Assembly (NCBI GenBank): GCA_026008535.1
Contig: BRKX01000006.1
Location: 42,706,664-42,770,663, forward strand
DNA from: Perilla frutescens
Lineage: Eukaryota; Streptophyta; Magnoliopsida; Lamiales; Lamiaceae
Direction of reading: 5' to 3'
DNA length: 64,000 nt
In this document: piece by piece, positions 34,045 through 45,847 of the stretch
Layout: the number at the start of each line of letters is the position of its first letter
How positions within the stretch are numbered: position 1 is the first letter of the stretch
Made by a program: the position numbers and the translations under genes
The notes under the pieces: generated by a model
What the model saw: the letters and a program-made list of their open reading frames with translations, nothing else
Database searches by the model: none
Told to the model about the DNA's origin: nothing

Positions 34045-35765
34045 TTAGAAATGATACTGCTTGAGGTGAGCTGTGTTCCAGCTATTTGCAATTTCTCTGC
34101 CTTCAACAGTTTGCAGTTTGTAAGCCCCGTTTCCTACTACCCTCGTGATCAGGTATGGACCTTCCCAGTTAGGGCCTAGTTTGCCAGCCCCGACTTCCTC
34201 AGTATTTTGAAAAACTTTTCTAAGGACCCAATCTCCGACCTTGAAACTGCGGAGTCGAACGTGTTTATCATAATGTCGGGCTATCTGCTGCTGGTATGAA
34301 GCTATTCTCATTGCTGCTTGATCTCGTTGCTCATCGATTGTGTCTAGGTTATGTTCTAGCTCCTGATATTCTCTTTTTCGTTCACCCTTGAGGTCCTCGC
34401 ATTCCTGATCCCTATCTCTGGAGGTAGGACGGCTTCAGATCCGTATGTTAGAGAAAAGGGTGTTTCTCTCGTAGCTGTTCGCGTTGTGGTTCGGTAAGAC
34501 CATAGCACGCTGGGGAGATGCTCGACCCATTTTCCCTTATGTTTATCTAGCTTTTTCTTCAGGGTGTTCATTATTGTTTTGTTGGAGGCTTCGGCTTGAC
34601 CATTAGCGGCTGGGTACCTTGGGGTGGAATAGGTTAACTTGACTCCTCATTTTTTACAGAAATCTTGGAACTCAAAACTGATAAATTGAGGCCCGTTGTC
34701 GGTGACGATCTCTGCTGGTACTCCAAACCTGCAAAAAATATGTTTCCACACAAAACCTCTTACCTCACGATCCTTGACCTGTGCGAATGCGTCTGCTTCG
34801 ATCCACTTTGTGAAGTAATCCGTCATGACCAAGAGAAAAACTTTCTGATTGCTACCCTTGGGTAGTTTTCCTACGATGTCCATGCCCCACTTCATGAAAG
34901 GCCAGGGCGTTATTGAAGGATGGAGTGGTTCTGGATGAGTGTGATTGGACTGAGCAAATCTCTGGCATTTATCACATTTTTTAACGTAACTCTTTGAATC
35001 GGCTCTCATGGTCGGCCAGTAGAAACCTGCTGTTAGGGCCCTGTTTGCTAGGCTTCGTGGTCCAGAGTGATTTCCACATTCTCCCTCGTATAGTTCTTCA
35101 AGGATATATTTTGCTTGATTTGGGCCTACACACTTCAGGTAGGGGCCTGAGTAAGAACTTCTGTATAAAGACCCACTGATCATGTTGAACTTCATTGCCT
35201 TAGCTCTGATCCTCCTAGCCTCTGTCTTGTCTTCAGGTAGTTCATTCTCGGTAATGTATTTGATGATCGGAGTCATCCAACTGACTTCAACCTCAACTAT
35301 TTCCACCGATTTGGTTTCTGCTTCTTCTTTCCACACTGCTGGCCATTGGGCATATGTTAAGGGTATGTGCTTCGATGACTGACAATCAATTGCTGACCCT
35401 AGGTTGGCCAGTGCATCTGCATGTCGATTTTCCTCCCTCGCCACGTGGGTAACTTCTATTTCTGTGAACGATTTTGATAGTTCCTTCACTATGGTAAGGT
35501 ATGCTGACATTCTAGAATCTTTTGCTTGAAAATCTCCTCCGAACTGACTTACAATAAGTTGTGAGTCACTTTGTACTTTGATGTTTGGTATCTTCATATC
35601 TTTGGCTAAGGTCAGTCCGGCGATCAGTGCTTCGTATTCTGCTTCATTATTTGTTGTCTTGAATCCACATCGAACCGCTCTTTCAACAACGTTGCCTTTG
35701 GGAGAGATCAATACTATACCCAATCCACTCCCCTTGAAATTACTGGAGCCGTCAACTTGAAGGGT
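34045..35765 (-). pseudogene. Tat element pol, second RNase H and integrase
   Basis: Continues pol in frame after a TGA at 35766-35768. It begins with the Tat-type second RNase H (TNNEAEYEALIAGL, about 35630; the HADALANLGS end, about 35400). The integrase follows: an HHCC finger ending CDKCQRF, a first Asp in KWGMDIVG (about 34885), a second in TDNGPQFIS (about 34690), and Glu in NGQAEASNK (about 34590). TGA at 34647-34649 falls in the core just before the Glu region. After 34360 the frame shifts, and 34045-34311 carries the GPY/F-type C-terminal module (KLGPNWEGPYLI). The order RT-RH-RH-integrase is typical of Tat. Confidence 0.9.
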
Positions 35766-37754
35766 TCAGTGATTTGAATTATCACCTTCGGTTATTGAGA
35801 GTAGTTCTTTTTCGGCAAACTCATGCTGCTCTGATGAAAAATCTGCAATAAAATCGGCTAAAACCTGTGATTTTATTGCAGTCCGGGGTAAATAGGTGAT
35901 GTCGTACTCTCCAAGCTCTACTGCCCACTTTGATAATCTGCCGGATAATTCTGGCTTGCTCAACACAGTCTTTAGTGGAAAGGTCGTCACCACCGTGATT
36001 GGGTGCGCCTGGAAGTACGGCTTCAATTTTCGCAAGGCCATGACTAGTGCGAGGGCTAATTTTTCAAGTTGAGTGTATCTGGTCTCTGCATCAAGTAGCG
36101 ATTTGCTGGCATAGTAGACATGGTATTGTCTTCCCTGTTCTTCACAAACTAACACTGCACTTAAAGAGTTAGCAGATACGGATAAATAAACGAAAAGTAC
36201 CTCACCTGAGTTAGGCTTCGAGAGCAAAGGCGGACTTGAGAGATAGGACTTAAGTTGGTTGAGAGCTTGGTCGCACTCTGGTGTCCACTCGAAGTCTTTT
36301 CCCTTTCGGAGTGTGTTGAAGAATTGATGGCTCTTGTCAGAATATTTTGATATAAAACGACTAAGTGCTGCCAAACGACCTGTGAGCTTTTGTACTTCTT
36401 TGATGTTGCGGGGTGCCTTTATATTTTCCACTGCCCTGATTTGGTCGGGATTAGCTTCGATTCCTCTTTTTGTGACGAGGTACCCTAGAAATTTTCCCGA
36501 CGTTACTCCGAAAGAATATTTGGAGGGGTTAAGCTTCATGTTGTATTTTCTTAACACTTCGAATGATTGCCTCAGGTGCCCAATGTGATCTTTGGCTTGT
36601 AGTGATTTTACAAGCATATCATCTATGTAGACCTCCATCGTCGAACCTATTAACTTTTTGAACATACGATTAACTAGCCTCTGGTATGTGGCTCCTGCAT
36701 TTTTTAACCCAAACGGCATGACTTTGTAGCAGTAGATGCCTCGACTTGTGACGAACGATGTTCTTTCTTGATCATCTGGATGTAAGAGAATCTGATTATA
36801 CCCAGAGAAATCATCCATGAAGCTCATCATCTCATGTCCTGCTGTTGCATCGATAAGCGTGCCGATGTGAGGGAGTGGAAATGAATCCTTTGGGCATGCC
36901 TTATTTAGATCGGTGAAGTCAATACACATTCTGTTCTTTCCATTCTTCTTCTTTACTACCACAACATTAGCTAACCAATCAGGGTACTGCACCTCTCGAA
37001 CTGAACCGATATTGATTAGCTTCTGAACTTCTTCCTCTATCACTTGATTTCGTTCTGCTGCAAATTTTCTTCTTTTTTGTTTGACTGGTGGGTGATCAGG
37101 ATCGACCTGTAACCTGTGAGTTATGATAGAAGGATCGATACATGTCATGTCGGCGTGTGACCATGCGAAGCAATCGTGGTGTTCTGACAAAAACGCGATT
37201 AACTCTGCTCGCATTTCAGAAGTCAGTCTCGACCCAATTTGAACGATGTGGTCTGGATAGTCGTGATGAATCTGTATTTCATCGAGATCTTCCATTTCAG
37301 GTTCGACGTAGGAGGTCGATCCTGAACTTTCTCCTTGCTCATATTTTGAATTTGAGCTTTCTCCGTATTCATATTTTGAGTTTGACGTCGATGCCTCATC
37401 AATTTGGTTTACTTCTTGTACCTGCACGTGGTTAGTCTTGAAAGCCGGTCTGTAGCAGTCTCTTGATGCAATTTGCTCTCCACGGATCTGTCTAATTCCC
37501 CATGGGGTTGGAAAGCGTATGACTTGGTGGTAGGTCGAGGGTACAACTTTTAGTTCGTGAATACAAGGTCTCCCCAGGATGACGTTGTATGCTGAGGGTG
37601 CATCGATAATTTGAAACTTGGTGTGTAGGTTAACCCCTTCCGTATACAAAGGTAGTGTAATTTCACCTATGGTGGCTTTGTGCTCGCCGCTGAATCCAAT
37701 CAAGGTCATTGATTTTTTGACGATGTTAGCCTCGGGGACCTGCATTCCTTTCAA
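35766..37754 (-). pseudogene. Tat element pol, protease end, reverse transcriptase and RNase H
   Basis: A 662-codon open stretch. The N-terminus continues the retropepsin fold (YNVILGRPCIHEL about residues 55-70), then an acidic linker. The RT begins near residue 225 with VKQKRRKF and includes RMCIDFTDLNKACPKD, FMDDFSGYNQI, the catalytic YIDD (about 36640) and FLGYLV. RNase H follows, with VYYASKSL and ending VLADFIADF. The frame has no ATG at its start and joins gag by a one-base frame change at a T run near 37765. TGA at 35766-35768 sits where this family usually has Trp. A polyprotein start separate from gag is unlikely. Confidence 0.92.
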
Positions 37755-39637
37755 AGTAGATAAAAAATGACATTAGTCGAACTCCCACCATCAATGAGAG
37801 TCCTCTTGATCATGCAGTTAGAAATAAGGACTGAAATAACAAGTGCATCGTGGTGCGGGTGTGAGAGTTCAGAAGCTTCGCTGTTGGTGAAACTCAAAGT
37901 TATGAGTTCCATTTCGGTATCGGGCTTTGGAATCATGGGCGTGTATTTCAGAGATCTGCAGTGTCGTTTTGCTGATGCTTGGGACACTCCGCTAACCTCG
38001 GATCCTCCAGTTATGCAATTAACCACATGCTCAATTGGTGGGGGCTTTAGTGGATCCCTCAGATTCTCATCATTTTTGCTGAAGGTCTGCTTCCCCTTAT
38101 CAGTCAGCAAATCTTTCAAATGGCCTCGCTTGAGTAGGTCGATGACTTCGCGACGTAATGCGATACAATCATCTGTTCTATGGCCGTGATCTTTGTGGAA
38201 TTCGCAGTACTTTATTCTGTCACGTTCATGATCTGGACTCCTCATCTTGGGCGGCCACTTCACTGTACTACTGAGTTCCTTCAGGGCATTGATGGCTTCT
38301 GAGGGTGTAATGCACAGGTTGTATTCTGGCAAGCGTCGATCATATGGATCTGAAATATCCTCTCGACCTCGAGGTCTGTAGCGATCATTACGGGGGTAAG
38401 GGTCGGTTCTTCTTCTATCATTTCTGCGGGAGTCTCTTCCTTCATCTCGACCTCTTGGCTTGGGTCGATAATATTGGTCTTCGTCTTCCTCCCACTTAAT
38501 TTGTGCCCATGCCTTTGCTAAAATATCATCCATTGTCTTACACGGGTACTTTGTGAGTTCTTTGTAAAGGTCTGAATCCCTCTTTAGTCCTTTTCTGAAG
38601 GCTGATATGGCGGTGTCAGCGTTGCAGCCTGGTATCTCTACCTTTTCTCTATTGAACCGTGCAACATAATTCCTAAGTGTTTCATTTGGATACTGAATAA
38701 TGGCGTAGAGGTCATCTGAATGTTTCTCAATTTTCCGGCTGCTGGCAAATTGTTCTACGAAAAGATCTGTAAGTTGTGCAAATGATTCAATCGAAGCATT
38801 AGGAAGGTTCGTGAACCACTGCAGTTCGGCTCCTGATAGGCTGGACCCAAAACCCTTGCACATGCAGGCTTCTCTGAGGTACTTTGGTATTGCTGCGATG
38901 AACATCTTCTGTTTATACTGTGCGATATGGTCATCTGGATCTGAGGTTCCATTAAATAACTTCATAGATGGTAGGGTGAATTTTAACGGCATCTCTGTTA
39001 ACCCAATTTCATCCACGAACGGTGAGTTAGCAAAGCTATTTGGTGCAGCCTTGCGGATTGGTAGAGGTACACCGGGAATTCGCGTTATCATTGCCTCGAT
39101 ACCAGCCAGTCGTTGCTCCAATTCACTTGGGTGATCGATCATTCTCTGATCGAATCCCTGGTTAAACATGCGCTGCTGTTCAACCCTTTCTTGCTCGAGG
39201 GTCTGGTGTCGGAACCTTTCCTGCCCAGAAGCATGATACTCAAACCCTGGAGGTGGTCTTAGCGGCCTCTCTTCCATTTGTTGTCTGGTGTCTACCTTCT
39301 GTGCTGACGCGCTAGTACCTGCAATAAATGGATCAGTAAAAGTAATAGATCGACGACGCTCAGAATATACCGAATTTGGCTCGCCGAACAGATTTGTGGG
39401 TTTAATGTAGTTCAGATAACGCGTGTTGTCATTGATGGTCAGATCTTCAAGTTTACTGCGGAGTGAAGCGTTCTCTGATCTCAAAAGCGCTAACTCCCCC
39501 GTGTTGTTTGCCATTTGATGCTGTATATTCCTCAGAACATCAGCCAGCGACAGATCAACATCGGGCGAAGGCGTAGCGATTCTGCCATCTTGCTGGGGTC
39601 CTTTTCCATCTCTGCGACTCTCATTAGGCGTTGTCAT
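37751..39637 (-). CDS. Tat element gag with start of protease
   Basis: A 628-codon frame, open throughout. Residues 30-70 are coiled-coil-like, about 100-215 a variable basic/Gln-rich region. The Retrotrans_gag-type capsid domain spans about 219-390 (MKLFNGTSDPDDHIAQY, LQWFTNLP, FVEQFASSRK). An Arg/Asp-rich region and a zinc-binding CEFHKDHGHRTDDC motif (about 480-495) follow. The end enters protease with the active-site IDGGSSTNVI, then a TGA. The start ATG lies 44 bp inside the 5' LTR boundary. The frame could encode a complete gag. It is separated from pol by the frame change at its end. Confidence 0.9.
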   Translation of the reverse strand: MTTPNESRRDGKGPQQDGRIATPSPDVDLSLADVLRNIQHQMANNTGELALLRSENASLRSKLEDLTINDNTRYLNYIKPTNLFGEPNSVYSERRRSITFTDPFIAGTSASAQKVDTRQQMEERPLRPPPGFEYHASGQERFRHQTLEQERVEQQRMFNQGFDQRMIDHPSELEQRLAGIEAMITRIPGVPLPIRKAAPNSFANSPFVDEIGLTEMPLKFTLPSMKLFNGTSDPDDHIAQYKQKMFIAAIPKYLREACMCKGFGSSLSGAELQWFTNLPNASIESFAQLTDLFVEQFASSRKIEKHSDDLYAIIQYPNETLRNYVARFNREKVEIPGCNADTAISAFRKGLKRDSDLYKELTKYPCKTMDDILAKAWAQIKWEEDEDQYYRPKPRGRDEGRDSRRNDRRRTDPYPRNDRYRPRGREDISDPYDRRLPEYNLCITPSEAINALKELSSTVKWPPKMRSPDHERDRIKYCEFHKDHGHRTDDCIALRREVIDLLKRGHLKDLLTDKGKQTFSKNDENLRDPLKPPPIEHVVNCITGGSEVSGVSQASAKRHCRSLKYTPMIPKPDTEMELITLSFTNSEASELSHPHHDALVISVLISNCMIKRTLIDGGSSTNVIFYLL

Positions 39638-39662
39638 TTCTTTTCACGAATAGATCGCTGCC

Positions 39663-39680
39663 CCACGGTGGGCGCCAAAT
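39663..39680 (-). other. Primer binding site of the Tat element
   Basis: Read on the minus strand, ATTTGGCGCCCACCGTGG follows the 5' LTR directly. TGGCGCCCACCGTGGGG is a common primer site of plant gypsy elements; I do not assign the tRNA. Confidence 0.75.
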
Positions 39681-40291
39681 TGTAGATCCGGAAATCTGCA
39701 ATTAATTGATTCAGTCCGGAGCAGCGGCCAATCTGTGAAACAAAATCGGAAAACACCGTAAGAGCCAAAGACCGTCGGGGGGTTGACGATCGTTGGGCCT
39801 CCGACGCTCAAGTCAGGAAAAGAAGAAGTGTAGAAAGAAACAAAATACGGAATAATTAAATAATTAACGTGCTTAATGACGATAATCTTTATCCAGAACG
39901 TGAATAGAAATCTAGAGAAATGCCGTTCGATCCTGGAAGAATGTAGGAAAAAGGCCGGATGTTGAATCACCGGGGTGGAATTAACCAAGAAAATTGTGAG
40001 CTCCGTATTCTTAGGGTGTGATGTGAAGCTTGTGGGTATTTCAGCGTACCTCTCAAATGAGGAGGGAGGCCTCCTTTTAAAGGTGGAGGTAGCAGCTAGG
40101 GTTTGCGAGGATCGCGGAGGAGGTTGAAAGACGTGTCGACTCCTCTGAACCCGTCAACCTTACCGGATAAGGCGGAACTGATCGTTAATTCAAATTTTAA
40201 ATTGAATGCTTATGTATTGGAATACCGATTATATGCTATCATTTAACCCTTCTGGGCCAGCATATCGGATTGACGAAAAATGACCACTATA
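39681..40291 (-). repeat. 5' LTR of the Tat element
   Basis: 611 bp, six longer than the other LTR because of a difference near 39900. The last bases read ACTATA on the plus strand rather than ACTACA, a single transition in the terminal CA. GTAGA follows. Confidence 0.93.
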
Positions 40292-41321
40292 GTAGACATT
40301 GTGAAAAATTTTGATTTTTCTTAGTTGATGCAATATATAAAATTTAGGTTTGAAAAAATAAATAAAATAACTATCGGATCTTTTTAGTTTTCAATTTGAA
40401 GAAAAATTTAAATAATATGACTTAAGCTAGAGTAATGGTATACATAATTGAATTCTGAATACAACAACTATCAAATCATAAAAAGTGGTCAATGACATAT
40501 CGTATATGTTGATGAATAATATATTACACAATTAATTAATTGAGTTTACAAATAAATTGATCACGTAGTAACTATATATTAATTTTTCACATATGTTTAA
40601 TAACATATTTTGATATAACTTTATATGTTATATGTTAGATAATCTAAAATTATATCAGAAGATGCTATTATACATATATGAAAAATTAATATGTAGTTAC
40701 TATGTGATCAATTTATTTGTAAACTTAATTAATTAATTGTGTAATATATTATTCATCAATATATACGATATGTCATTGACCACTTTTTATGACTTGATGA
40801 TTGTTGTATTCAGAATTCAATTATGTATACCATTACACTAGTTTAAGTCATATTGTTTAAATTTTTCTTCAAATAGAGAACTAAAAAGGTCCGATAGTTA
40901 TTTTATTTAATTTTTTCGAACCTAAATTTTATATATTTCATCAACTAAGAAAAATCAAAATATTTCACAATGTCTACTGCAACAACTCTATAGTAATAAT
41001 CGACGAATTTTCCGTATTACACAAAAAAAGCAAAAAAAAAAAAAACTAAAATTGATATTTTTAAATTTGTGTGAAAAACCAAAAACCAGTCGAAAGTTTG
41101 TGTATTTTAAGGCAATTTGATATCCACGTAGATGTACACGTGGCATCTCCGACTGCCACGTGGCAGTTCCGGCCGCCACGTCAGATTCAACTTGCCGGAA
41201 TTTAAAAATCATGTGAAAAACCAAAAAGAGGTTAAGTTCGTGTTATTGAAACTATGTCTTTAAAATCGTGTGAAAAACCAAAATGACCCCAAAGTTCGTG
41301 TATTTTAAGTCAATTTACCCT

Positions 41322-42442
41322 GCACCCGTAATATTTCATCTTAGGATCAATTAAGCCTCTGACGTTTTTTTAAGTACAAATAAGCCTTTAATGTTGGTTA
41401 TTAGTAACATACATTCGCTTTGTTACTATTAACATTATAAAATAACTTTGTGTCAAATTTTCTTCCATTTATTTTTAATTTAATATCATGCTTTCTCTAA
41501 TTTCTCTGTATTTATAAAAGATGTCAAAATCATTTTATATATTATTATTATTATTATGAAACACATTATAATATTTTGGATACTTTATTTTAGAAATTTT
41601 ATTTTTATAAATTAATTATTATAATTACTACCACAATGTTTTATCGGTTCAATTTCTTAAATCTTACAAAAAGTATGCCATTAGAAATTGTTCACACCCA
41701 AAAAACACGCCTATCATTAAAAATTTGATAAAAACAACAACAACGAAGTACCAAATTAAACAATTATATTACTATTAATATTTGTATTTAATTAAAAGCA
41801 TATTTTGTTCGATTTTAAAAACAATAAATCTAAACCAAATAAAATAATACTTTCTCAACACACATGATATATATTCTTAGTTAAATTGGTTTAGTATTAA
41901 TTTTTCTATTATTATTTTTGTCATGCCAGAAAATGTATACTATTATATTTCACTAGTAATTTCTACTGGTATAATTGTCTCGTTATTATTGATTGGATAA
42001 CATGTCTTGATTAGATTTATTAAAGTTCAATTTCAAGGATAATTACTTATTCTTTTATCGGATTGTAAATGAAATTATAATTTAGTTTAAGTAAAAAATA
42101 AAAACAAAAACATTGTAATGATAATTATAACAATTAATTTAAAATAAACAAAATTAATAGAATTTTGAAAAATAAAGTGCATGAAATATTTCACTATTTC
42201 ACATTTTATAATAATAATAATAATAATATAATTTTGACATAATTTATAAATAAAATATAAAAAATTGGTGAAAGTTTGTTTATAAAATTAAAATAAATAG
42301 AAGAAAAATTACCACAAACTATTTAGAGTGGTAATAGTAGGGAGGTACATACATGTTACCATTGACTAACATTACAAATTTATTTATACCTAAAAACATT
42401 TCAGAAACTTAATTGATCTTAATTAAAAATGTTAGGGGTGTG

Positions 42443-42443
<1 letters not shown>
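41322..42443. mobile_element. TIR element of about 1.1 kb
   Basis: The left end GCACCCGTAATATT, with GATCAATTAAGCCTCTGA and TTTAATGTTGGTTA following, pairs over about 100 bp with the reverse complement of 42345-42443 (GCACACCCCTAACATTT, GATCAATTAAGTTTCTGA, TGTAATGTTAGTCA). The body is AT-rich with no coding frame. It begins directly at the right end of the foldback element. Superfamily unknown. Confidence 0.65.
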
Positions 42444-42477
<34 letters not shown>

Positions 42478-42487
42478 AGGGGTGTGC
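42429..42487 (-). mobile_element. Poly(A)-only retroposon-like insertion
   Basis: A run of 29 T (42444-42472) is bracketed by two exact copies of ATGTTAGGGGTGTGC (42429-42443 and 42473-42487). A 15-bp duplication around a poly(A)/poly(T) tract is the mark of LINE-type target-primed reverse transcription, here with nothing but the tail left. The first copy is the end of the TIR element before it. Confidence 0.6.
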
Positions 42488-43736
42488 TTGAACGCTTTCC
42501 CTTTGAATTATGGGTAAAATAGTTTCACATGAGGTTTGACATGAGTGGTCGACATCACCCCATGAGAGCCACGTCATCTTCCGACTTATCCTGATTCGAG
42601 GTTGTTGTTCTCATTTGATCAAATAGGGGGTTTTTAGTAATTTTGATTTGAACCTTTTATAAATATTTCGTGGGCCCAACTGCATTTTTTTTAGGGACAG
42701 ATTATCTTAGTTCATGCATTCAGTCAAAAACTGTACTTGTGATTCTTGTTCTTGAAATTTTGGTTATAATAATATTTTTTTTTCTTGACTTAGTAATTCT
42801 TTTGATTGAAGGATTCTGCATCTAAAATCAATAGCCGTATTGAAATTTGATTGTCTCCATTTTGATTTTAATTTTGATTTTGATTTTTTTATAAGGAATA
42901 TAAACCGTATCCGCTATCCTAGTGGTTCACATTTGGTCTACATCGCTCACATGTAATATCCTGCAACTCATATAAAATAAATGGAAAAAGCTTACATCTA
43001 ACGATATTGATGGAGTACGCAACTGTATTCTGGTTTTGGTTTGGATGTAACACGTCAATGCATATTCTAAACTATAATATTACATGATCGGAAAATTAAT
43101 TTTGAAGCTTAAATGTATACTAATTTTATTTTCCATTTACAAAAAAAAAAAGTAAGCCAATTCATTATTTCATTTAGGCTTATTTTATTTTACTAAACAT
43201 GATTTGTGAACTTAATTTTGTTTTGACTTTCGATGACCAAAATGGTGAGGAACACGTTTTTGGCTGCATGTTTTTGAACGGCTTTTTGTCTAATGGCAAG
43301 CTAAGAATAATTAATTAGAGAAAAAACAAATAATGTTTCATTTATATAAATTAGTTGTAATAGGAGAATGACTATCTTATAAGTTTATAACGTGTAGGCA
43401 AACTGTTTTCCTATACATGTATATATACTATTTTTGAAATCAATTCATGTAAAAGTCAAATTTAATAGTCAAAGATCCTAATTAAATTCATTATATTCAT
43501 CCAAAAAAATGCATTTAAGTACATATATATAATTGACCAATATATTCTACTTCAAAATAGCTTTTCTCGATCTTCACTTTAATATATTGGGAAACAATCA
43601 TTTTTGTATATGGTGTTGCAGCACACTACTGGTGTTGAATATCAAAATTAATTATTCAATAATTTATTACTAATAAATATAAATGTTTACTCAACAATTT
43701 TTCCAAAATATATCCGAGCGTATTTGCAGTATATTA
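42488..43736. other. Intergenic, nothing recognised
   Basis: AT-rich; no gene, no clear repeat. Confidence 0.5.
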
Positions 43737-43989
43737 CTCCCTCCTATTCATTTTAAATGATGGTTTAAGCTTTTACACACATATTAATAAATTAATTTTT
43801 TACCCAAATTAACCCTATTTAATAATAATGTAGTATTAATGACAATTATAATTATATTTGGTGGAAAACATAAAAATAAATGTTGAGCTAATTAATTAGG
43901 AGGATAAAATGGGCAATTATTTATGTAACATCATTTATTTTGCAAATAGTTCAAAAACTAAAACATCATTTAAAATGAATAGGAGGGAG
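43737..43989. mobile_element. Stowaway (Tc1/mariner) MITE
   Basis: 253 bp with TIRs CTCCCTCCTATTCATTTTAA and its exact inverse, perfect for about 27 bp. It is flanked by TA on each side (43735-43736 and 43990-43991). Non-coding. Confidence 0.95.
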
Positions 43990-43996
43990 TATTACA

Positions 43997-44371
43997 TAAG
44001 ATGCTATAATCCAAATTTTTGTGTGCCAATTCTATACAAAACATTAAAATTATTTTTTCATTTTTTCTTTAATTTTAATTTATTTTTATTTGGTACAATT
44101 TTACATTATTATTTAAGCTTTATTCCATCCAACTAGGGTTTTTTAATTATTGTTTAGAATTTAATTTTCATGTTTTAGTTAATATATTTGATTTTTTAGG
44201 GTTGATTAATTATTCCAAACTTAGGGTATAAATTTTTTAAATTTTTTTTTGTAATAAATATTAATTAGGATTAGTTATAATATAATAAAATTTATTTTTA
44301 TGAAAAAAAATCATTAAAACTACACAATTTTGATGTTGACACACAAAACTTTGGACTAGAGGATCTCGTCG
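43997..44371. mobile_element. AT-rich MITE, family copy
   Basis: It shares with 27043-27412 the right end TAGAGGATCTCGTC and internal blocks (TTCATTTTTTCTTTAATTTT, CATCCAACTAGGGTTTTTTA, TTTTAGGGTTGATTAATTAT). It sits directly against the Stowaway element. Confidence 0.5.
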
Positions 44372-44430
44372 GGTTTATTATTGCGAATTTCTTCTTGTGA
44401 CAAAAAAATAATATAGAAATACATTATAGC

Positions 44431-45847
44431 TAGATGTGGCAACGGTTCTGGAACTGCAGGTTACTAGTTCCAAAAATGTGGAATCGAAATTGCACCGTCA
44501 AAATACGGTTACGGTACGATTCCGAAATCAAGAACCACCGGTTCCATAACTTGCGGTTCCACAGTTCCAATTGGTTCTAAATTTATTTAATTTTTAAATA
44601 TAATATTGAAACTTTATTTATAAAGTAATTACAAATTTGAGGATAAATACCTCAAAATTAAAAAAACACCCAAAATTATGGGATTATGAAATTTCCTCAG
44701 TGATAACTAAATGTCCACCATCCTTTTATAGGATAAACTAAACCATTATCTTTCATCAAAAATCAATGTGGGACATTTGGTTTGGGAGTTAACATCTTTT
44801 TTTTTTTTTTTTTTATCCCATATTGGTTTATATCAAAGATATTTAGTTAAATTTTCTTGTGAATTGATATTAGACATTTGCTTATAGTTTTGCACTAATA
44901 ACAAAGATTATTCTTAATAGAATATGTACACATGAATTATTAAAATGACACCACAACTTTTATTCTTTGGGAATGGGTTGAAATTTATTTTTTCTTCCCA
45001 TGATAATATGATATAATATAAATGATATAATTGATGTTGTAATTATTTAAATAATAAAAACATAATAAATGAATAAAATATTAAAGCAACTTGAAATTAC
45101 AATTTAATTTAATTTGAAATTATTAATTCCACATTTGTATTATTCAATTGATTTTTGTTTATCATATGATTCATAAGAAGCTGAGAGGTCATTTTTTTGT
45201 CATTTTTAACTTTTAAAATTAAGGTATATATAAATTTACAAATAATAAATTTGTTTATATTGATTAATGTAAATAAATTATTTTTATAGAGTAAATGTAC
45301 TCACAAATTAGGAATTAATCCCAACAAATAATGGAATTTTATTAAGATAAATTGGTGCAATGATAATTAATGACCTAATATCATTTTACATGATAAACTA
45401 AACCATTACATTGATAAAAATTTGATTTGGGACATTTGGTTTGAGAGTTGAAATATATATATTTTTGTCTCGTATCGATTTCATATCAAAGACATTGCGT
45501 TAGACTTTTCTTATAAAATAATATTGATCTTAATTGGTTTTCATTTCACAAATTTCTCTTTGTAATAATATCTCATTATGGAAATCTTGATTATATTATT
45601 TTACAGATCCCTAATTTGTGAGTATTTGTATTCAAATTTGTACAAGTTTAATATAGTGAAATTAAAAAAAAGGCGATTCACGGTTAGAATTGCCGGTTCT
45701 AACCATCGGTTCTCGGTTCCCATTTTTTGGAACCGGAACCGGACCGCCGAAACACGGTACCGAACCTTCGGCCACGGTTACGGTTCCGGGACCATTGACT
45801 CCGGTTACGATTTTAACCGCCGGTTCCGAAACCGCTTGCCACCTTTA
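44431..45847. mobile_element. hAT-type element with CGGTTCCGG-rich ends
   Basis: The left end TAGATGTGGCAACGGTTCTG and the right end, read on the minus strand as TAAAGGTGGCAAGCGGTTTC, are inverted repeats. Both ends contain repeated GGTTCCGGAACC-like motifs. The flanks ATTATAGC and GTTATGGG match at 5 of 8, a decayed duplication at best. Internal blocks at 44700-44830 and 45365-45490 repeat each other (GATAAACTAAACCATTA, GGGACATTTGGTTTG). No transposase is visible. Confidence 0.75.

Larger units (their letters stand above)
29060..40291 (-). mobile_element. Ty3/gypsy LTR retrotransposon, Tat lineage
   Basis: An 11.2-kb element in minus orientation. The LTRs are 29060-29664 (3') and 39681-40291 (5'), with 5-bp duplications GTAGA at 29055-29059 and 40292-40296. 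Gag (37751-39637) and pol (34045-37754) are on the minus strand. A second, plant-specific RNase H after the RT/RNase H pair and before integrase marks the Tat (Ogre/Retand) clade. A plus-strand gene lies between pol and the 3' LTR. The LTRs differ by about 8 substitutions plus one 6-bp length change, so it is recent. Pol has two stops and frame breaks. Confidence 0.95.
28728..41320. mobile_element. Long inverted-repeat (foldback) DNA element, split by the gypsy insertion
   Basis: 28728-29059 is the inverted copy of 40974-41320, starting with ATACACGAACTTTGGGGTCA and including paired GCCACGTGGCAG and CACGTGTACATCTACGTGG parts. Past the gypsy insert the pairing continues: 40297-40600 against 40680-40975. 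The element without the insert is therefore about 1.35 kb, almost wholly palindromic, with arms of about 635 bp and a loop near 40640. No coding frame. The ends resemble plant TIR-MULE termini; the class is inferred. Confidence 0.8.

Noticed and set aside
37740..37790. Classical -1 slippery heptamer (T TTT TTA) between gag and pol
   Set aside because: The heptamer is not in the register needed for tandem slippage from the gag frame, so simple mutation is favoured.
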